Assembly (NCBI RefSeq): GCF_013410955.1
Contig: NZ_JACCCG010000001.1
Location: forward strand, 417,605 to 481,604
DNA from: Microbacterium sp. AK009
GTDB taxonomy: Bacteria > Actinomycetota > Actinomycetes > Actinomycetales > Microbacteriaceae
Direction: 5' to 3'
DNA: 64,000 nt
The position numbers and the translations under genes are program-made. Below are positions 32,854 through 42,316 of the stretch, piece after piece (the stretch's first letter is position 1; every line of letters starts with the position of its first letter). The notes under the pieces are model-generated. The model made no database searches. It had not been told where the DNA came from and was given only the letters and a program-made list of their open reading frames with translations.

Positions 32854-35631
32854 GTGACGTCGCCGGCCGCGCTGCCCCCCGAAGGTCTTCCCGGACTCGA
32901 CCCCCGGTTCTCACGCCTCATCGCCGTTCCCGGCCGCGGGGTGGACGAGGGGAGGACGCGCACCTGGCACGTCCTGGACACCGGCCCCGCACTCGAGACG
33001 CTCGGCGTCGCCCCGAGGGGGACGATCCTCGCGGTGCACGGCAACCCGACCTGGTCGTACCTCTGGCGGAGCATCGTCGCGCGCTCGTTCGCGGCCGCGG
33101 AGGCGGGCGAGCACGCATGGCGGGTCATCGCCGTCGACCAGCTCGACATGGGCTTCTCCGAACGCACCGACGTCATCCGCCCGCTCGCGCAGCGCGTGCT
33201 CGACCTCGCCACCCTCACCGACACCCTGGAGCTCGCCGGCCCGGTCGTCACCCTCGGGCACGACTGGGGCGGGGTCATCTCGCTCGGGTGGGCGGTCGAT
33301 CACCCTGAGCTCCTCGCCGGGGTGATGCTGTTGAACACCGCCGTGCACCATCCCGAGGGGGTGCCGATCCCCGCGCCGCTCCGCCTCGCCGGTGCGCGGG
33401 GCGTGCTCGCCGCCTCGACGGTGCAGACCACGGCCTTCCTCGACACCACCCTGGCGCTCGCCTCCCCGGCGCTGACTCCGAAGGTGAAGGCCGCCTTCCG
33501 CGCACCGTACGCCACCGCCGAGCGCCGTCGCGCTATCGGCGGTTTCGTCGCCGACATCCCCGTCGACGCCCGCCATGCGAGCTTCGCCGAACTGCAGCGG
33601 ATCGCCGACGGCGTCAGCCGGCTGACGGTGCCCGCCCTGATGCTCTGGGGCCCTCGCGATCCGATCTTCAGCGACCGGTACCTCGACGACCTGGTCGAGC
33701 GGATGCCGCAGGCCGACGTCCACCGCTTCGAAGGCGCCGGGCACCTCATCGCCGAGGATCGCGACTATGCCGCCGCCGTGCTGACCTGGCTCGCCGAGCC
33801 TCACGGAATCGCGTCAAAATCACACTCCTCCGCCGGAGAAGTGGGGAGTTCGCGCGATTCTGTGGGTGTGGCGGAGGGCGCGGGCGCCGCGCGGGTGGAG
33901 GCGCAGGGTGCCGCCGGCGGCGGGGTGCGGTCGCGGGACGCGGACGCCGCGCGCGTGCAAGCGCAGGGTGCCGCCGGCGGAATGGATGCCGCGTGGACCC
34001 CGCTCTGGGAACGCCTCGACGCGCGCCGCGACGACGACGTCACCGCCGTCATCGAGATGGGCGCCACGGGTGTCGTCCGCCGCGTGAGCTGGCGGCAGCT
34101 GGACGACCGTGTCCGCACCCTCGCCGCGGGGCTCACCGCCCTCGGCGTGCGCGCTGGCGACCGCGTCTCTCTCCTCGTCCCCCCGGGCCCCACCCTGACG
34201 GCGATCATCTACGCGTGCCTGCGCATCGGCGCGGTCGTCGTCGTCGCCGACGCCGGTCTCGGTGTGAGGGGCCTCACCCGCGCCGTGCGCGGCGCCTGGC
34301 CCGACGTCGTCATCGGGGAACTCCCCGGCCTCACCGCCGCGCGGGTTCTCGGCTGGCCGGGCCTGCGCATCTCGGTGCCGACGCTCCCCGCCGTGACAGC
34401 CCGAGCCCTCGGCATCCGGCACAGCCTCGCCGACGTCACGCGGGAAGGTGCCGCAGCCGGCCTCCCGCCGAGCCCCGGCCCCGACGACCCCGCCGCGATC
34501 CTCTTCACCTCGGGCTCGACCGGCCCGGCGAAGGGGGTCGCCTACACCCACCGGCAGCTGTCGGCGCTCCGCGACATCCTCGCCGCGCATTTCGACGTCT
34601 CGTCGGGCACCGGCCTCGTCACCGGCTTCGCCCCCTTCGCTCTCCTCGGCCCCGCGCTCGGCACGCTCTCGGTGACACCCGACATGGACGTCTCGGCGCC
34701 CCGCACCCTCACCGCGTCCGCGGTCGCGGCGGCCGTCCGCGCGTCACAGGCGCGCATCGTCTTTCTCTCGCCGGCGGCGATCCTCAACGTCGTCGCCACC
34801 GCCGACGCCCTCACCGACGATGACCGGGCGGCGCTCGCCGGTGCGGAGACGTTCCTCTCCACCGGGGCGCCGATCAGCGAGGCGCTCCTGAGCGCGGCCG
34901 CGCGGGTGATGCCGAACGCGACCGCGCACACTCCGTACGGCATGACCGAGTGCCTGCTCGTCACCGACATCACCCTCGACGGCATCCGTGCGGCGGCCGA
35001 GGCTCCCGATGCCGGCGTCTGCGTCGGCACCCCGATCGGCGAGAACCGCATCCGCATCAGCGCCCTCGAGACGGACGGCCGCGCCACCGGCGACCCCGCC
35101 GAGACCCCGGGCGTCCTCGGCGAGATCCTCGTCTCGGCCCCCCACCTGAAGGACCACTACGACCGCCTCTGGCTCACCGACCGCGAGGCCTCGCGCCAGA
35201 CGCCCGACGACGGCGGCCGCTGGCATCGCACCGGAGACGTCGGACACCTCGACGAGGGCGGCCGTCTCTGGGTCGAGGGGCGGGTGCCGCACGTGCTGGT
35301 CACCGCCGACGGACCGCTCGCCCCGGTGGGTCCCGAGCAGCAGATCGAGCGCGTCGACGGCGTCCGCCGCGCGGCGGTGGTCGGGGTGGGGCCGCACGGT
35401 CTCCGCCAGGCCGTCGCCGTGATCGAGACGACACCGGCCGCGCAAGGCCCGGGCCTCGCCGCCCCGGAGCTCGCTGCCCGCATCCGGGCCGCGACCGACA
35501 CCCCGCTCGTCGCCGTGCTCGCCGTGCCGGCGCTTCCCACCGACATCCGCCACAACTCCAAGATCGACCGCACCCGCCTGTCGGGTTGGGCGGAGCGCGT
35601 GCTCTCCGGCGAGAGGCCGACGGCGCCGTGA
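32854..35631 (+). CDS. oleBC: OleBC fusion: beta-lactone decarboxylase and AMP-ligase-like beta-lactone synthetase
   Basis: 925 residues. Residues about 1-325 are OleB, an alpha/beta hydrolase of the haloalkane-dehalogenase type with nucleophile Asp137 in GHDWGG and HGNPTWSYLW. Residues about 370-925 are OleC, an ANL-fold enzyme (ILFTSGSTGPAKGV, HTPYGMTE, RTGDVGHLD, DIRHNSKIDR) that closes the beta-hydroxy acid to a beta-lactone, which OleB decarboxylates to a cis-olefin. OleBC fusions occur in olefin-producing Actinobacteria. The linker (about 316-370) is an inserted hairpin repeat plus a 60-bp direct duplication. GTG 32854 lies seven bases after the oleA stop. Confidence 0.92.
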   Translation: MTSPAALPPEGLPGLDPRFSRLIAVPGRGVDEGRTRTWHVLDTGPALETLGVAPRGTILAVHGNPTWSYLWRSIVARSFAAAEAGEHAWRVIAVDQLDMGFSERTDVIRPLAQRVLDLATLTDTLELAGPVVTLGHDWGGVISLGWAVDHPELLAGVMLLNTAVHHPEGVPIPAPLRLAGARGVLAASTVQTTAFLDTTLALASPALTPKVKAAFRAPYATAERRRAIGGFVADIPVDARHASFAELQRIADGVSRLTVPALMLWGPRDPIFSDRYLDDLVERMPQADVHRFEGAGHLIAEDRDYAAAVLTWLAEPHGIASKSHSSAGEVGSSRDSVGVAEGAGAARVEAQGAAGGGVRSRDADAARVQAQGAAGGMDAAWTPLWERLDARRDDDVTAVIEMGATGVVRRVSWRQLDDRVRTLAAGLTALGVRAGDRVSLLVPPGPTLTAIIYACLRIGAVVVVADAGLGVRGLTRAVRGAWPDVVIGELPGLTAARVLGWPGLRISVPTLPAVTARALGIRHSLADVTREGAAAGLPPSPGPDDPAAILFTSGSTGPAKGVAYTHRQLSALRDILAAHFDVSSGTGLVTGFAPFALLGPALGTLSVTPDMDVSAPRTLTASAVAAAVRASQARIVFLSPAAILNVVATADALTDDDRAALAGAETFLSTGAPISEALLSAAARVMPNATAHTPYGMTECLLVTDITLDGIRAAAEAPDAGVCVGTPIGENRIRISALETDGRATGDPAETPGVLGEILVSAPHLKDHYDRLWLTDREASRQTPDDGGRWHRTGDVGHLDEGGRLWVEGRVPHVLVTADGPLAPVGPEQQIERVDGVRRAAVVGVGPHGLRQAVAVIETTPAAQGPGLAAPELAARIRAATDTPLVAVLAVPALPTDIRHNSKIDRTRLSGWAERVLSGERPTAP
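33802..33864. repeat. Hairpin repeat, copy 3, inside the oleBC linker
   Basis: Arms 33802-33830 (CACGGAATCGCGTC...) and 33836-33864 (...CGCGCGATTCTGTG) around a 5-base loop, related to the intergenic copies 1 and 2. Here it is translated in frame as the start of the OleB-OleC linker. Confidence 0.7.
33881..33980 (+). repeat. 60-bp-period direct repeat in the oleBC linker
   Basis: 33881-33920 and 33941-33980 are near-identical and end in the same 20 bases. They encode GAARVEAQGAAGG and DAARVQAQGAAGG in the inter-domain linker. Confidence 0.85.
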
Positions 35632-36617
35632 AGGTTCTCGTCACCGGGGCATCCGGCTTCCTCGGCGGTGCCGTGGCGGCCGACCTCGTCGCCGCGGATC
35701 ACGAGGTGCGCACCCTCCAGCGCCGCCCGTCCGGTGTCGCCGCGGCCGACGACATCCTGGGGTCGGTGACGGACCCGGATGCCGCGGCGCGCGCGATCGA
35801 CGGCATGGACGGCGTCATCCACCTCGCCGCGAAGGTGTCGCTCGCCGGCGACCCGCGCGACTTCGAGGCCGTGAACGTCGGCGGCACGCGCACGATCCTC
35901 GATGCGGCCGAACGGGCCGGAGTCTCGCGGTTCGTCTTCGTCTCGTCGCCGTCGGTCGCCCATGCCGGGTCGGCACTCGCCGGGGTGGGGGCAGAGCCCG
36001 CCTCGCCCGAGCATGCGCGCGGCGACTACGCCCGCACGAAGGCCGCCGCCGAGCTCCTCGCCCTCTCGCGGGACAGCGCCGGGATGGCGGTCGTGGCGAT
36101 CCGGCCGCACCTGGTGTGGGGGCCGGGCGACCCGCAGCTGGTGGAGCGCATCGTCGCGCGAGCGCGCGCCGGACGGCTGCCGCTGCTCAACGGCGGGACC
36201 GCGCTCATCGACTCCACCTACATCGACAACGCCGCGACCGGCATCACCGCCGCTCTCGTCCGGGCGGAGCACGCCCACGGGCGCGCGTTCGTGCTGACCA
36301 ACGGCGAGCCCCGCGCCGTCGGGGAGCTCCTCGCCGGCATCTGCCTCGCCGCCGGCGTCGCGCCGCCACGGTGGAGCGTTCCGGCGGGCGTGGCGCGCGC
36401 TGCGGGCTCGGTCGTCGAGCGCATCTGGGCCGTGCGGCCCGGTGAGGACGAGCCCCCGATGACCCGTTTTCTCGCCGAACAGCTGTCCACGGCGCACTGG
36501 TTCGACCAGCGCGAGACCCGCGACGCGCTCGCGTGGGCACCGACGGTGTCGATCGACGAGGGCCTCGACCGCCTCGCCGAGCACTTCCGCGCCGAGCACT
36601 TCCGCGCCGCGCACTGA
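35628..36617 (+). CDS. oleD: OleD, NAD(P)H-dependent 2-alkyl-3-ketoalkanoate reductase
   Basis: 329-residue extended SDR. N-terminal GASGFLGG, NVGGTRTILDAAERAGV, SSPSVAHAG, the YARTK active-site pair, and IRPHLVWGPGDPQLVERIV match OleD, which reduces the OleA product to the beta-hydroxy acid. GTG 35628 overlaps the oleBC stop by four bases. The C-terminus ends in a small duplication (AEHFRAEHFRAAH) caused by repeat of a 15-base word. Confidence 0.9.
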   Translation: MKVLVTGASGFLGGAVAADLVAADHEVRTLQRRPSGVAAADDILGSVTDPDAAARAIDGMDGVIHLAAKVSLAGDPRDFEAVNVGGTRTILDAAERAGVSRFVFVSSPSVAHAGSALAGVGAEPASPEHARGDYARTKAAAELLALSRDSAGMAVVAIRPHLVWGPGDPQLVERIVARARAGRLPLLNGGTALIDSTYIDNAATGITAALVRAEHAHGRAFVLTNGEPRAVGELLAGICLAAGVAPPRWSVPAGVARAAGSVVERIWAVRPGEDEPPMTRFLAEQLSTAHWFDQRETRDALAWAPTVSIDEGLDRLAEHFRAEHFRAAH

Positions 36618-36635
36618 CCCCCGCCGCGCGCGAAC

Positions 36636-37847
36636 CTACGCCGCGAGCGGCACCCGCACCGCGAGCGACTCGATCGCGAGCCGGTACTCCTCGATCATCC
36701 GCTCGCGGGACAGGCGCGGCCGCGCCGCGAGTGCCCGGTGCCGGAGGACCGGCCGCGCGGCGAGCACCCGGTCCCAGGCCCCGGCGATCTCGATCGGATC
36801 GTGTGCGGTCACGACCCCGAACCCTTCGACGACACGGGCGGCGTCACCGACCGCGGTCGTGATGGGCGTCGCACCCGACGCCGCGCCCTCGATGAGGCAC
36901 AGCGGCGACGCCTCGCCGAAGGCGCTCGTGAGCGCCACGATGTCGGCGATCCGGTGGAGGTTCGGCATGTCGTCGCGGATCCCCAAGGCGTGAATCCGGG
37001 AGGATGCCGCAACACCCGCCTCCCCGCACGCGGCACGCAACGCGGCGTTCGCCTCCGACATCCCCGCCCCGCACATGAGGTAGTGGGTGTCGGGCCGCCG
37101 CTGCGAGTGCGCAGCAACCGCTCGGAGGAACAGCCCGGGGTTCTTCATCGCGTCGAATCGCGCCGCGAAGAGCACGACGGGCGCGTCGGCGGGAATGCCG
37201 AGCGATCGCCGGATCGCTGCGCGCTCCGGCATCGTCCCCGGTCTGAACCGCTCCGTGTCGATGCCGTTCGCCACGACGTGCGTGGGAACCCCGTCCCCCA
37301 GCACCTCGCGGTAGGCGTCGCGGGTCGACTCCGCACAGGCGATCGCTGTGGAGACGAGCCCGGTCCGGGCAGCGTCGGCGAGCCAGTCGCGAGCGGGGCC
37401 GGCGTGTCCCGGATCGGAGCGGTGGAGGCTCACGGCGACGGGCACAGCGGGCATCATGCCCCGCTCGCGGAGGGCGAGGAGGAGCCCGAGCGGCTGCTCC
37501 TTCAACGACACCACGACGTCGGCCTGCCCGATCAGCGCTGCCGCCCGACGCAGCTGACGCGTCGAGAAGGCCTCGGGCCCGAGCGGCGTGTCGCCCGCCG
37601 TGCGCCCGAGGTTTCGCACCTCGACGCCCGCGGCGACGAGGCGTCGGCAGCGCGGGTCTTCCGCCATCCTCTGCACGGTCGCCTCGCGTCGCGCACGCGC
37701 CGCGATCGACAGGACGCGGTGATGCTGCGTGCCTCCGTGCAGCCCGGGCAGCCCGTGAAGCCCCGCGACGACATCGGTGTGCAGCACCCGGGCGCCTCCG
37801 GCGAAGAACCCTTCGTACAGCGACAGAACCCGGAGGGGTGCGGTCAT
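36636..37847 (-). CDS. Glycosyltransferase, GT4-type (last gene of a six-gene operon)
   Basis: 403 residues with GT-B fold: an N-terminal acceptor domain (VLSLYEGFFAGGARVLHTDV), NGIDTERF after the linker, VVLFAARFDAMKNPGLFLRA, and the donor site FGEASPLCLIEGAASGATPI with E-X7-E. The ATG at 37847 has GAGAGG seven bases upstream; the ATG at 37862 is in frame but SD-less. A gap of 42 bases separates it from the preceding glycosyltransferase gene, the largest within the operon. It is cytoplasmic; the acceptor is unknown. Confidence 0.85.
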   Translation of the reverse strand: MTAPLRVLSLYEGFFAGGARVLHTDVVAGLHGLPGLHGGTQHHRVLSIAARARREATVQRMAEDPRCRRLVAAGVEVRNLGRTAGDTPLGPEAFSTRQLRRAAALIGQADVVVSLKEQPLGLLLALRERGMMPAVPVAVSLHRSDPGHAGPARDWLADAARTGLVSTAIACAESTRDAYREVLGDGVPTHVVANGIDTERFRPGTMPERAAIRRSLGIPADAPVVLFAARFDAMKNPGLFLRAVAAHSQRRPDTHYLMCGAGMSEANAALRAACGEAGVAASSRIHALGIRDDMPNLHRIADIVALTSAFGEASPLCLIEGAASGATPITTAVGDAARVVEGFGVVTAHDPIEIAGAWDRVLAARPVLRHRALAARPRLSRERMIEEYRLAIESLAVRVPLAA

Positions 37848-37889
37848 CGTGGCGCCTCTCATCGATCCGAGCCGTCAGACAACGGTTGG

Positions 37890-38993
37890 TCAATGCTCGG
37901 GTTTCGGCGCCTCGAAGTCGATGAACGCAGAGCGTGGGGTGGGTGAACGGCGGATGACGGCTTCGAGCACCCCGCCGGCGACGCGCGCGGTGTCGAGCCA
38001 CGACGGAAGGGTGGCGCCTGCGACGCGCGCCGCGCGCGTCATCCGGCCGCGGCGCTCGTGATCGGTGAGCACGGCGCGGAGCGCGGCGGCGAATGCCTGG
38101 GGGTCGCCGGGGGGCACGAGCATCCCTGCCTCGGCGGGCACGGTCTCAGGCACCGCGCCGGTGCGGCAGGACACGATCGGAACCCCCCACGCGAGGGCTT
38201 CGTCGAACACCAGGCCGTACCCCTCGTAGCGGGTGGCGAGGGCGAACACCGAGGCCTGCGCCCACAGCCCATCGAGCTCGTCGTTCCCGATGCCGCCCGC
38301 GATCCGCACCCGTCCCGCGAGCCCGAGGTCGGAAGAGAGCCGCGGCAGCGTCGCGGCGATTGGCGCATCCCACGGCGTCCCGACGATCTCGGCGCGCCAG
38401 TCGAGGTCGGTCAGCTGCGCCAGAGCGCGCAGCAGCACGTCGTGCCCTTTCCGGGGATGCTGGATCCCCACCGACAGGATCAGCGGTGGATCGGTGTCGC
38501 GCCGGACCCCCCGCGCGGGATCGGTCCCGGGCCGGGCGACCGTGATCATCCCGGGGTCGGCGCCGTACACGTCGACGAGCAGGCGTGCGGTGTGCGGACT
38601 CGGCACCAGCACCGCGGCGGCGAGCTGCAGATTGTCGCGCTCGTTCGTGTACAGGTACTCCCGCCGCTCGGGCGACAGCCCCTCCTCATGGGCGAGGGGG
38701 TGATGGACCATCCCCAGGATGGGTGCGCGCACGCGCGCGAGCGCCGCGGTCGGCATCGCCCCGAACACGAAGCCGTCCAGGATGAGCGGATGCCGCGGGT
38801 CGACCTCCTGCAGGGTCGCCAGCGTGGTATCCACGTCCTCATCGGACGGGTCGGGGAACGAGCCCGCCACCGGCAGGTACGCCGTGTCGACACCGATCTC
38901 GCGAAGCCCTTCGAGGAGGCGCTTCTCGTACAGGTACCCGCCGGTGACGGTGTCGAGGTCGCCGGGGATGGCGAAGGCGGCGCGCGCGCTCAC
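37890..38993 (-). CDS. Glycosyltransferase, GT4-type
   Basis: 367 residues. The N-terminal IPGDLDTVTGGYLYEKRLLE is the GT4 glycine-rich acceptor loop; LVPSPHTARLLVDVYG, LILSVGIQHPRKGHDVLLRA, and YEGYGLVFDEALAWGVPIVS (E-X7-E) give the donor domain. PGDLDTVTGGYxYDR-type starts occur in glycosyltransferases of ABC/lipid gene groups. GTG 38993 overlaps the upstream permease stop by four bases (GTGA), so the transferase is translationally coupled to an ABC importer. Product unknown. Confidence 0.85.
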   Translation of the reverse strand: MSARAAFAIPGDLDTVTGGYLYEKRLLEGLREIGVDTAYLPVAGSFPDPSDEDVDTTLATLQEVDPRHPLILDGFVFGAMPTAALARVRAPILGMVHHPLAHEEGLSPERREYLYTNERDNLQLAAAVLVPSPHTARLLVDVYGADPGMITVARPGTDPARGVRRDTDPPLILSVGIQHPRKGHDVLLRALAQLTDLDWRAEIVGTPWDAPIAATLPRLSSDLGLAGRVRIAGGIGNDELDGLWAQASVFALATRYEGYGLVFDEALAWGVPIVSCRTGAVPETVPAEAGMLVPPGDPQAFAAALRAVLTDHERRGRMTRAARVAGATLPSWLDTARVAGGVLEAVIRRSPTPRSAFIDFEAPKPEH

Positions 38994-40567
38994 GCCTGCT
39001 GCTCCGGTGCGTAGACGCGGAGCACCCGCGACTCGATGAGCCCCACCAGGGCATACCCGAGCGCGGAGAGCGCGGTCACGGCCACGACGGCGACGGCGAG
39101 GAGGTCGTAGCCCGACTGCGAGGCGGCGAGGGCCATTGCGGCGCCGACGCCGGTGCCGATCGCGAGCCATTCGACAACCGTGACGGCGAGCACCGCGGCC
39201 GGCACGCTCATGCGCGCGGCGGCGAAGAAGGCGGGGAGCATGGCAGGGATCCGCACCCGCACGAGCTGCACCCGCGCGGGCGCTCCGTAGCTGCGCAGCA
39301 CGTCGAGCGCCTGGCCGGGTGCCTGGCGGAGGCCTTCGAGGCAGGCGATGAGGGTGGGGAAGAACACCATGAGCGCCACGAGGGAGATCGCGCCGACGGG
39401 ACCGAGCCCCAGGAGCAGGATGACGAGGGGGGCCGTCGTGACGATGGGAACGGCGCGCAGCGCAATGGCGATCGGCATCGACACGGTCGCCGCCCGCGGG
39501 GCGAGCGTCAGGGCGATCGCACCGACGGCTCCGACGGCGAGGCCGGCGAGGTACCCGGCGACCGCGAGCACTGCGGTCTCACCGAGGGCGGCGAAGAGGA
39601 TGCCGCGCACCTCGCCGCCGTCGTCGACCCCGGCGAAGATGCGGATGACGTCCACCGGCGTCCGGGCGAAGAACGGGCTGATCCCGGTGACCGCGATCCC
39701 TCCCCACCAGAGCGCGACGATCACGACGACGAAGGCCACCGTGGTGACGGCGGTGCTGCGCACCCGCTCGCGCCGTGGCAGGCGGGGGCGGACGGGCGCG
39801 AGGATGAGCGGCGGTCGCTCGGTGACGAAGCGGCGCCCGATCGCGCCGATCACGACATAGGCGATGACCGAGACGACGGTGGCGACGGTGGCGAGCGCCC
39901 AGGTGAGCTGGATGTCGAGGTCGCGCGACGCGCGGATCGTCAGCACGCCGAGTCCGCTCTGCGCGCCGGTGAACTCGCCGACCATCGCGCCGAGGAACGC
40001 CGCGGGCGCGGCGATCTGCAGCCCCGCGATGAGGTAGGGCAGGCTCGCCCGGGCACGCACGTGGACGAGCGCCGCACCCGCGCCCCTCCCGTACGACCGG
40101 ACGAGGTCGAACCAGGTCGCGGGGGCCGCGCGGAGCCCCACGAGGAGCGGGATCATCGTGGTGTAGTACACCGCGAGGGCCGCGAGGACGACCTGCGGGC
40201 CGTCGCCCGGGCCCAGGATGACGCGCAGCACCGGTCCGGTCGCGACGAGCGGCAGGCAGAACACCACGAGCGCCACGGCGGTGACCACCCGCTCGGTCGC
40301 GGGCAGCAGCACGGCGAGGGCGGCGAGGGCGATCGCGGCGAGGTTGCCGAGGACGAATCCGGCGAGGGCGGCCTGGCCGGTGACGAGGAGGGCACGCCCG
40401 AGCAGCCCCGCCTGGGTGACGAGGGCGGCGGCGACCTCGCTGGGCGCGGCGAGCACGAAGGCCGAGGTGAGCAGGCGCGCCGCGATCTCCCACACGACCA
40501 GGAGCAGGACGACGGCGATCGCCGTGTCGCGCCAGGCCCTGGCGCGTGTCGTGGTGACCGTCGTCAT
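38990..40567 (-). CDS. ABC transporter permease with two fused BPD_transp_1 domains
   Basis: 525 residues, twice the usual size of an SsuC/ThiX-type permease. Two homologous halves (about 1-260 and 270-525) each carry an EAA coupling loop (LVRSYGRGAGAALVHVRARA; VLRSYGAPARVQLVRVRIPA) and a following proline-rich helix. A single polypeptide thus probably supplies both transmembrane subunits. ATG 40567 overlaps the ATPase stop by four bases. It works with the adjacent ATPase and NMT1-like binding protein. Confidence 0.88.
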   Translation of the reverse strand: MTTVTTTRARAWRDTAIAVVLLLVVWEIAARLLTSAFVLAAPSEVAAALVTQAGLLGRALLVTGQAALAGFVLGNLAAIALAALAVLLPATERVVTAVALVVFCLPLVATGPVLRVILGPGDGPQVVLAALAVYYTTMIPLLVGLRAAPATWFDLVRSYGRGAGAALVHVRARASLPYLIAGLQIAAPAAFLGAMVGEFTGAQSGLGVLTIRASRDLDIQLTWALATVATVVSVIAYVVIGAIGRRFVTERPPLILAPVRPRLPRRERVRSTAVTTVAFVVVIVALWWGGIAVTGISPFFARTPVDVIRIFAGVDDGGEVRGILFAALGETAVLAVAGYLAGLAVGAVGAIALTLAPRAATVSMPIAIALRAVPIVTTAPLVILLLGLGPVGAISLVALMVFFPTLIACLEGLRQAPGQALDVLRSYGAPARVQLVRVRIPAMLPAFFAAARMSVPAAVLAVTVVEWLAIGTGVGAAMALAASQSGYDLLAVAVVAVTALSALGYALVGLIESRVLRVYAPEQQA

Positions 40568-41304
40568 GCCGCCCGTGACCGCGAGAGCGCCTCGGTCACC
40601 GCGGCGACCACCCGGTCGAACGCCGCATCGTCGTCCCGCGTTACCGCGATGTCGGCCACCACCCGCGCCGGGCGCGGGCTCAGCACGACGATGCGGTCCG
40701 CGAGGCGCGCGGCCTCCGAGATGGAGTGGGTGACGAGCAGCGTCGTGGTGCCGCGCTCCCGCCAGAGCGGGGGGAGCTCGGCGATGAGGTCCTGCCGGGT
40801 GAGTTCGTCCACCGCGCCGAACGGTTCGTCCAGGAGCAGCAGGCGCGGCTCGGTGATGAGCGCCCGGGCGATGGCGGCGCGCTGCCGCATCCCTCCCGAT
40901 AGTGCCGCCGGCCGGGCGTCGCCGAAGCCCTCCAGGCCGACGCGTGCGATCATGCGGTCGATCGCTGCCGGGTCGGCGTCGCGGCGGGTGAGGGTGAGCG
41001 CGAGAGCGGCGTTCTGACGAACGCTCCGCCAGGGGAGGAGCGAAGGGTCCTGGAACGCGACGGCGAGTTCGCCGCGCTCGGCGACCGCGTGCGGCGAGTC
41101 GCCGTCGATCGTGATCGACCCGGAGGTGGGGTCTTCGAGCCCGGCGATCATCCGCAGGAGCGTCGACTTGCCGCATCCCGATGGCCCCACCAGAGCGGTC
41201 GTCGAGCCGCCCGCGAACTCCAGATCGAGCGGGGCGACCGCCTCGAGCCCGTCGGGGTAGACCTTCCCTGCGCCCTCGATGAGGACCCGGGGCTCAGCTG
41301 CCAT
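40564..41304 (-). CDS. ABC transporter ATP-binding protein (nitrate/sulfonate/taurine type)
   Basis: 246 residues. Walker A GPSGCGKS, Q-loop FQDPSLLPWRSV, signature LSGGMRQR, Walker B LLLLDEPFGAVDELTR and switch VTHSISEAARLAD are complete and have the wording of the SsuB/TauB/ThiZ group. It overlaps the binding-protein stop by 11 bases at its start and the permease by four at its end. Confidence 0.93.
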   Translation of the reverse strand: MAAEPRVLIEGAGKVYPDGLEAVAPLDLEFAGGSTTALVGPSGCGKSTLLRMIAGLEDPTSGSITIDGDSPHAVAERGELAVAFQDPSLLPWRSVRQNAALALTLTRRDADPAAIDRMIARVGLEGFGDARPAALSGGMRQRAAIARALITEPRLLLLDEPFGAVDELTRQDLIAELPPLWRERGTTTLLVTHSISEAARLADRIVVLSPRPARVVADIAVTRDDDAAFDRVVAAVTEALSRSRAA

Positions 41305-42316
41305 GGACTTCTTCCAGCACCGACCGATCCCAGAGGTCGGCGGGGACGTTCTGACCGAGCAGGGCGAGCGTCTCGCGGTTCTGCGCCACGGACTCGTCCG
41401 TCCACCAGCCGAAGCCGTTCTCGTCGGTGACCTCCGAGAACATCAGCGGCACCTGCCGCTCGGCCTGCAGTTCCTGCGTTTCCAGGTCGAGACCCGCGTC
41501 GGGGAACATCTCCAGCGTGAGGGCGGCCGCCGCGTTCGTGTCGGCGTGGTACTCGTCCCATCCGCGCACCTCGCCGCGCATGAGGGCGACGAGGTCGGCG
41601 CGCCGGTTCGCAAGGCTCTCCTCGGTGGCGATGTAGGTCTGCGAATGCAGCGCGTAGCCGTAGTCGGCCATCAGCATCGTCACGCTCTCCACGCCCTGGA
41701 CGGTCATCGCGACGGGCAGGTCAGTCTCCCAGCAGAGCAGGCAATCCACTTCGTCGGCGAGGAGGGGTTGCGCGGAGTACTGCGTGGGCACCACCTCGAT
41801 GCCGTCGACATCGACGTCGTTCAGGGTGCAGAGGGTCTCGAGCACGGGCGTGTTCGCCAGAGCCATGCCGATCCGCTTGCCGACGAGATCGGCGGGTTCG
41901 TTGACGGGGTTCCCCGGGAGGGAGGCGATGACGAACGGGTTCTTCTGCATCGCGACGCCGATGATCTTGAACGGCGCCCCCTCGGCGACGGCGGCGGCGG
42001 TGTAGTCGGCGGCCGAGATGCCGATGAGCGCCGACCCCGACACGACGGGGGGTTCGACGGGGGCGTTCGGTCCTCCCTGCAGCAGGGTGACGTCGAGACC
42101 CTCGTACCAGCCGCGGTCCTGCGCGATGTAGCTGCCCCCGAACTGCACCGAGTGCAGCCACGACAGTTGGAGGGATGCCGCGCGCGCGGCGTCTCCGCCG
42201 CCGAACAGGCCTCCGGGACGCGTGCTCAGGCCGATGCCGGCCGCCGCGATGCCGGCGACACCGACGATGCCGGCGCCGAGCAGGGTGCGGCGGGTGAGGG
42301 TCTTGCGGTCTGTCAT
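41294..42316 (-). CDS. NMT1/THI5-like substrate-binding protein
   Basis: 340 residues. The N-terminus has a twin-Arg sequence and hydrophobic stretch (LTRRTLLGAGIVGVAGIAAA), so Tat export or membrane anchoring is likely. The mature domain (LQLSWLHSVQFGGSYIAQDR, GWYEGLDVTLLQGG, GAPFKIIGVAMQKNPFVIAS, DLVGKRIGMALANTPVLE) is of the NMT1 class that binds HMP, riboflavin-like or sulfonate ligands. The ligand-region string VDCLLCWETDLP replaces the CCCFC motif of HMP binders, so the ligand is uncertain. The ATG overlaps the upstream gene by four bases. Confidence 0.88.
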   Translation of the reverse strand: MTDRKTLTRRTLLGAGIVGVAGIAAAGIGLSTRPGGLFGGGDAARAASLQLSWLHSVQFGGSYIAQDRGWYEGLDVTLLQGGPNAPVEPPVVSGSALIGISAADYTAAAVAEGAPFKIIGVAMQKNPFVIASLPGNPVNEPADLVGKRIGMALANTPVLETLCTLNDVDVDGIEVVPTQYSAQPLLADEVDCLLCWETDLPVAMTVQGVESVTMLMADYGYALHSQTYIATEESLANRRADLVALMRGEVRGWDEYHADTNAAAALTLEMFPDAGLDLETQELQAERQVPLMFSEVTDENGFGWWTDESVAQNRETLALLGQNVPADLWDRSVLEEVHGS

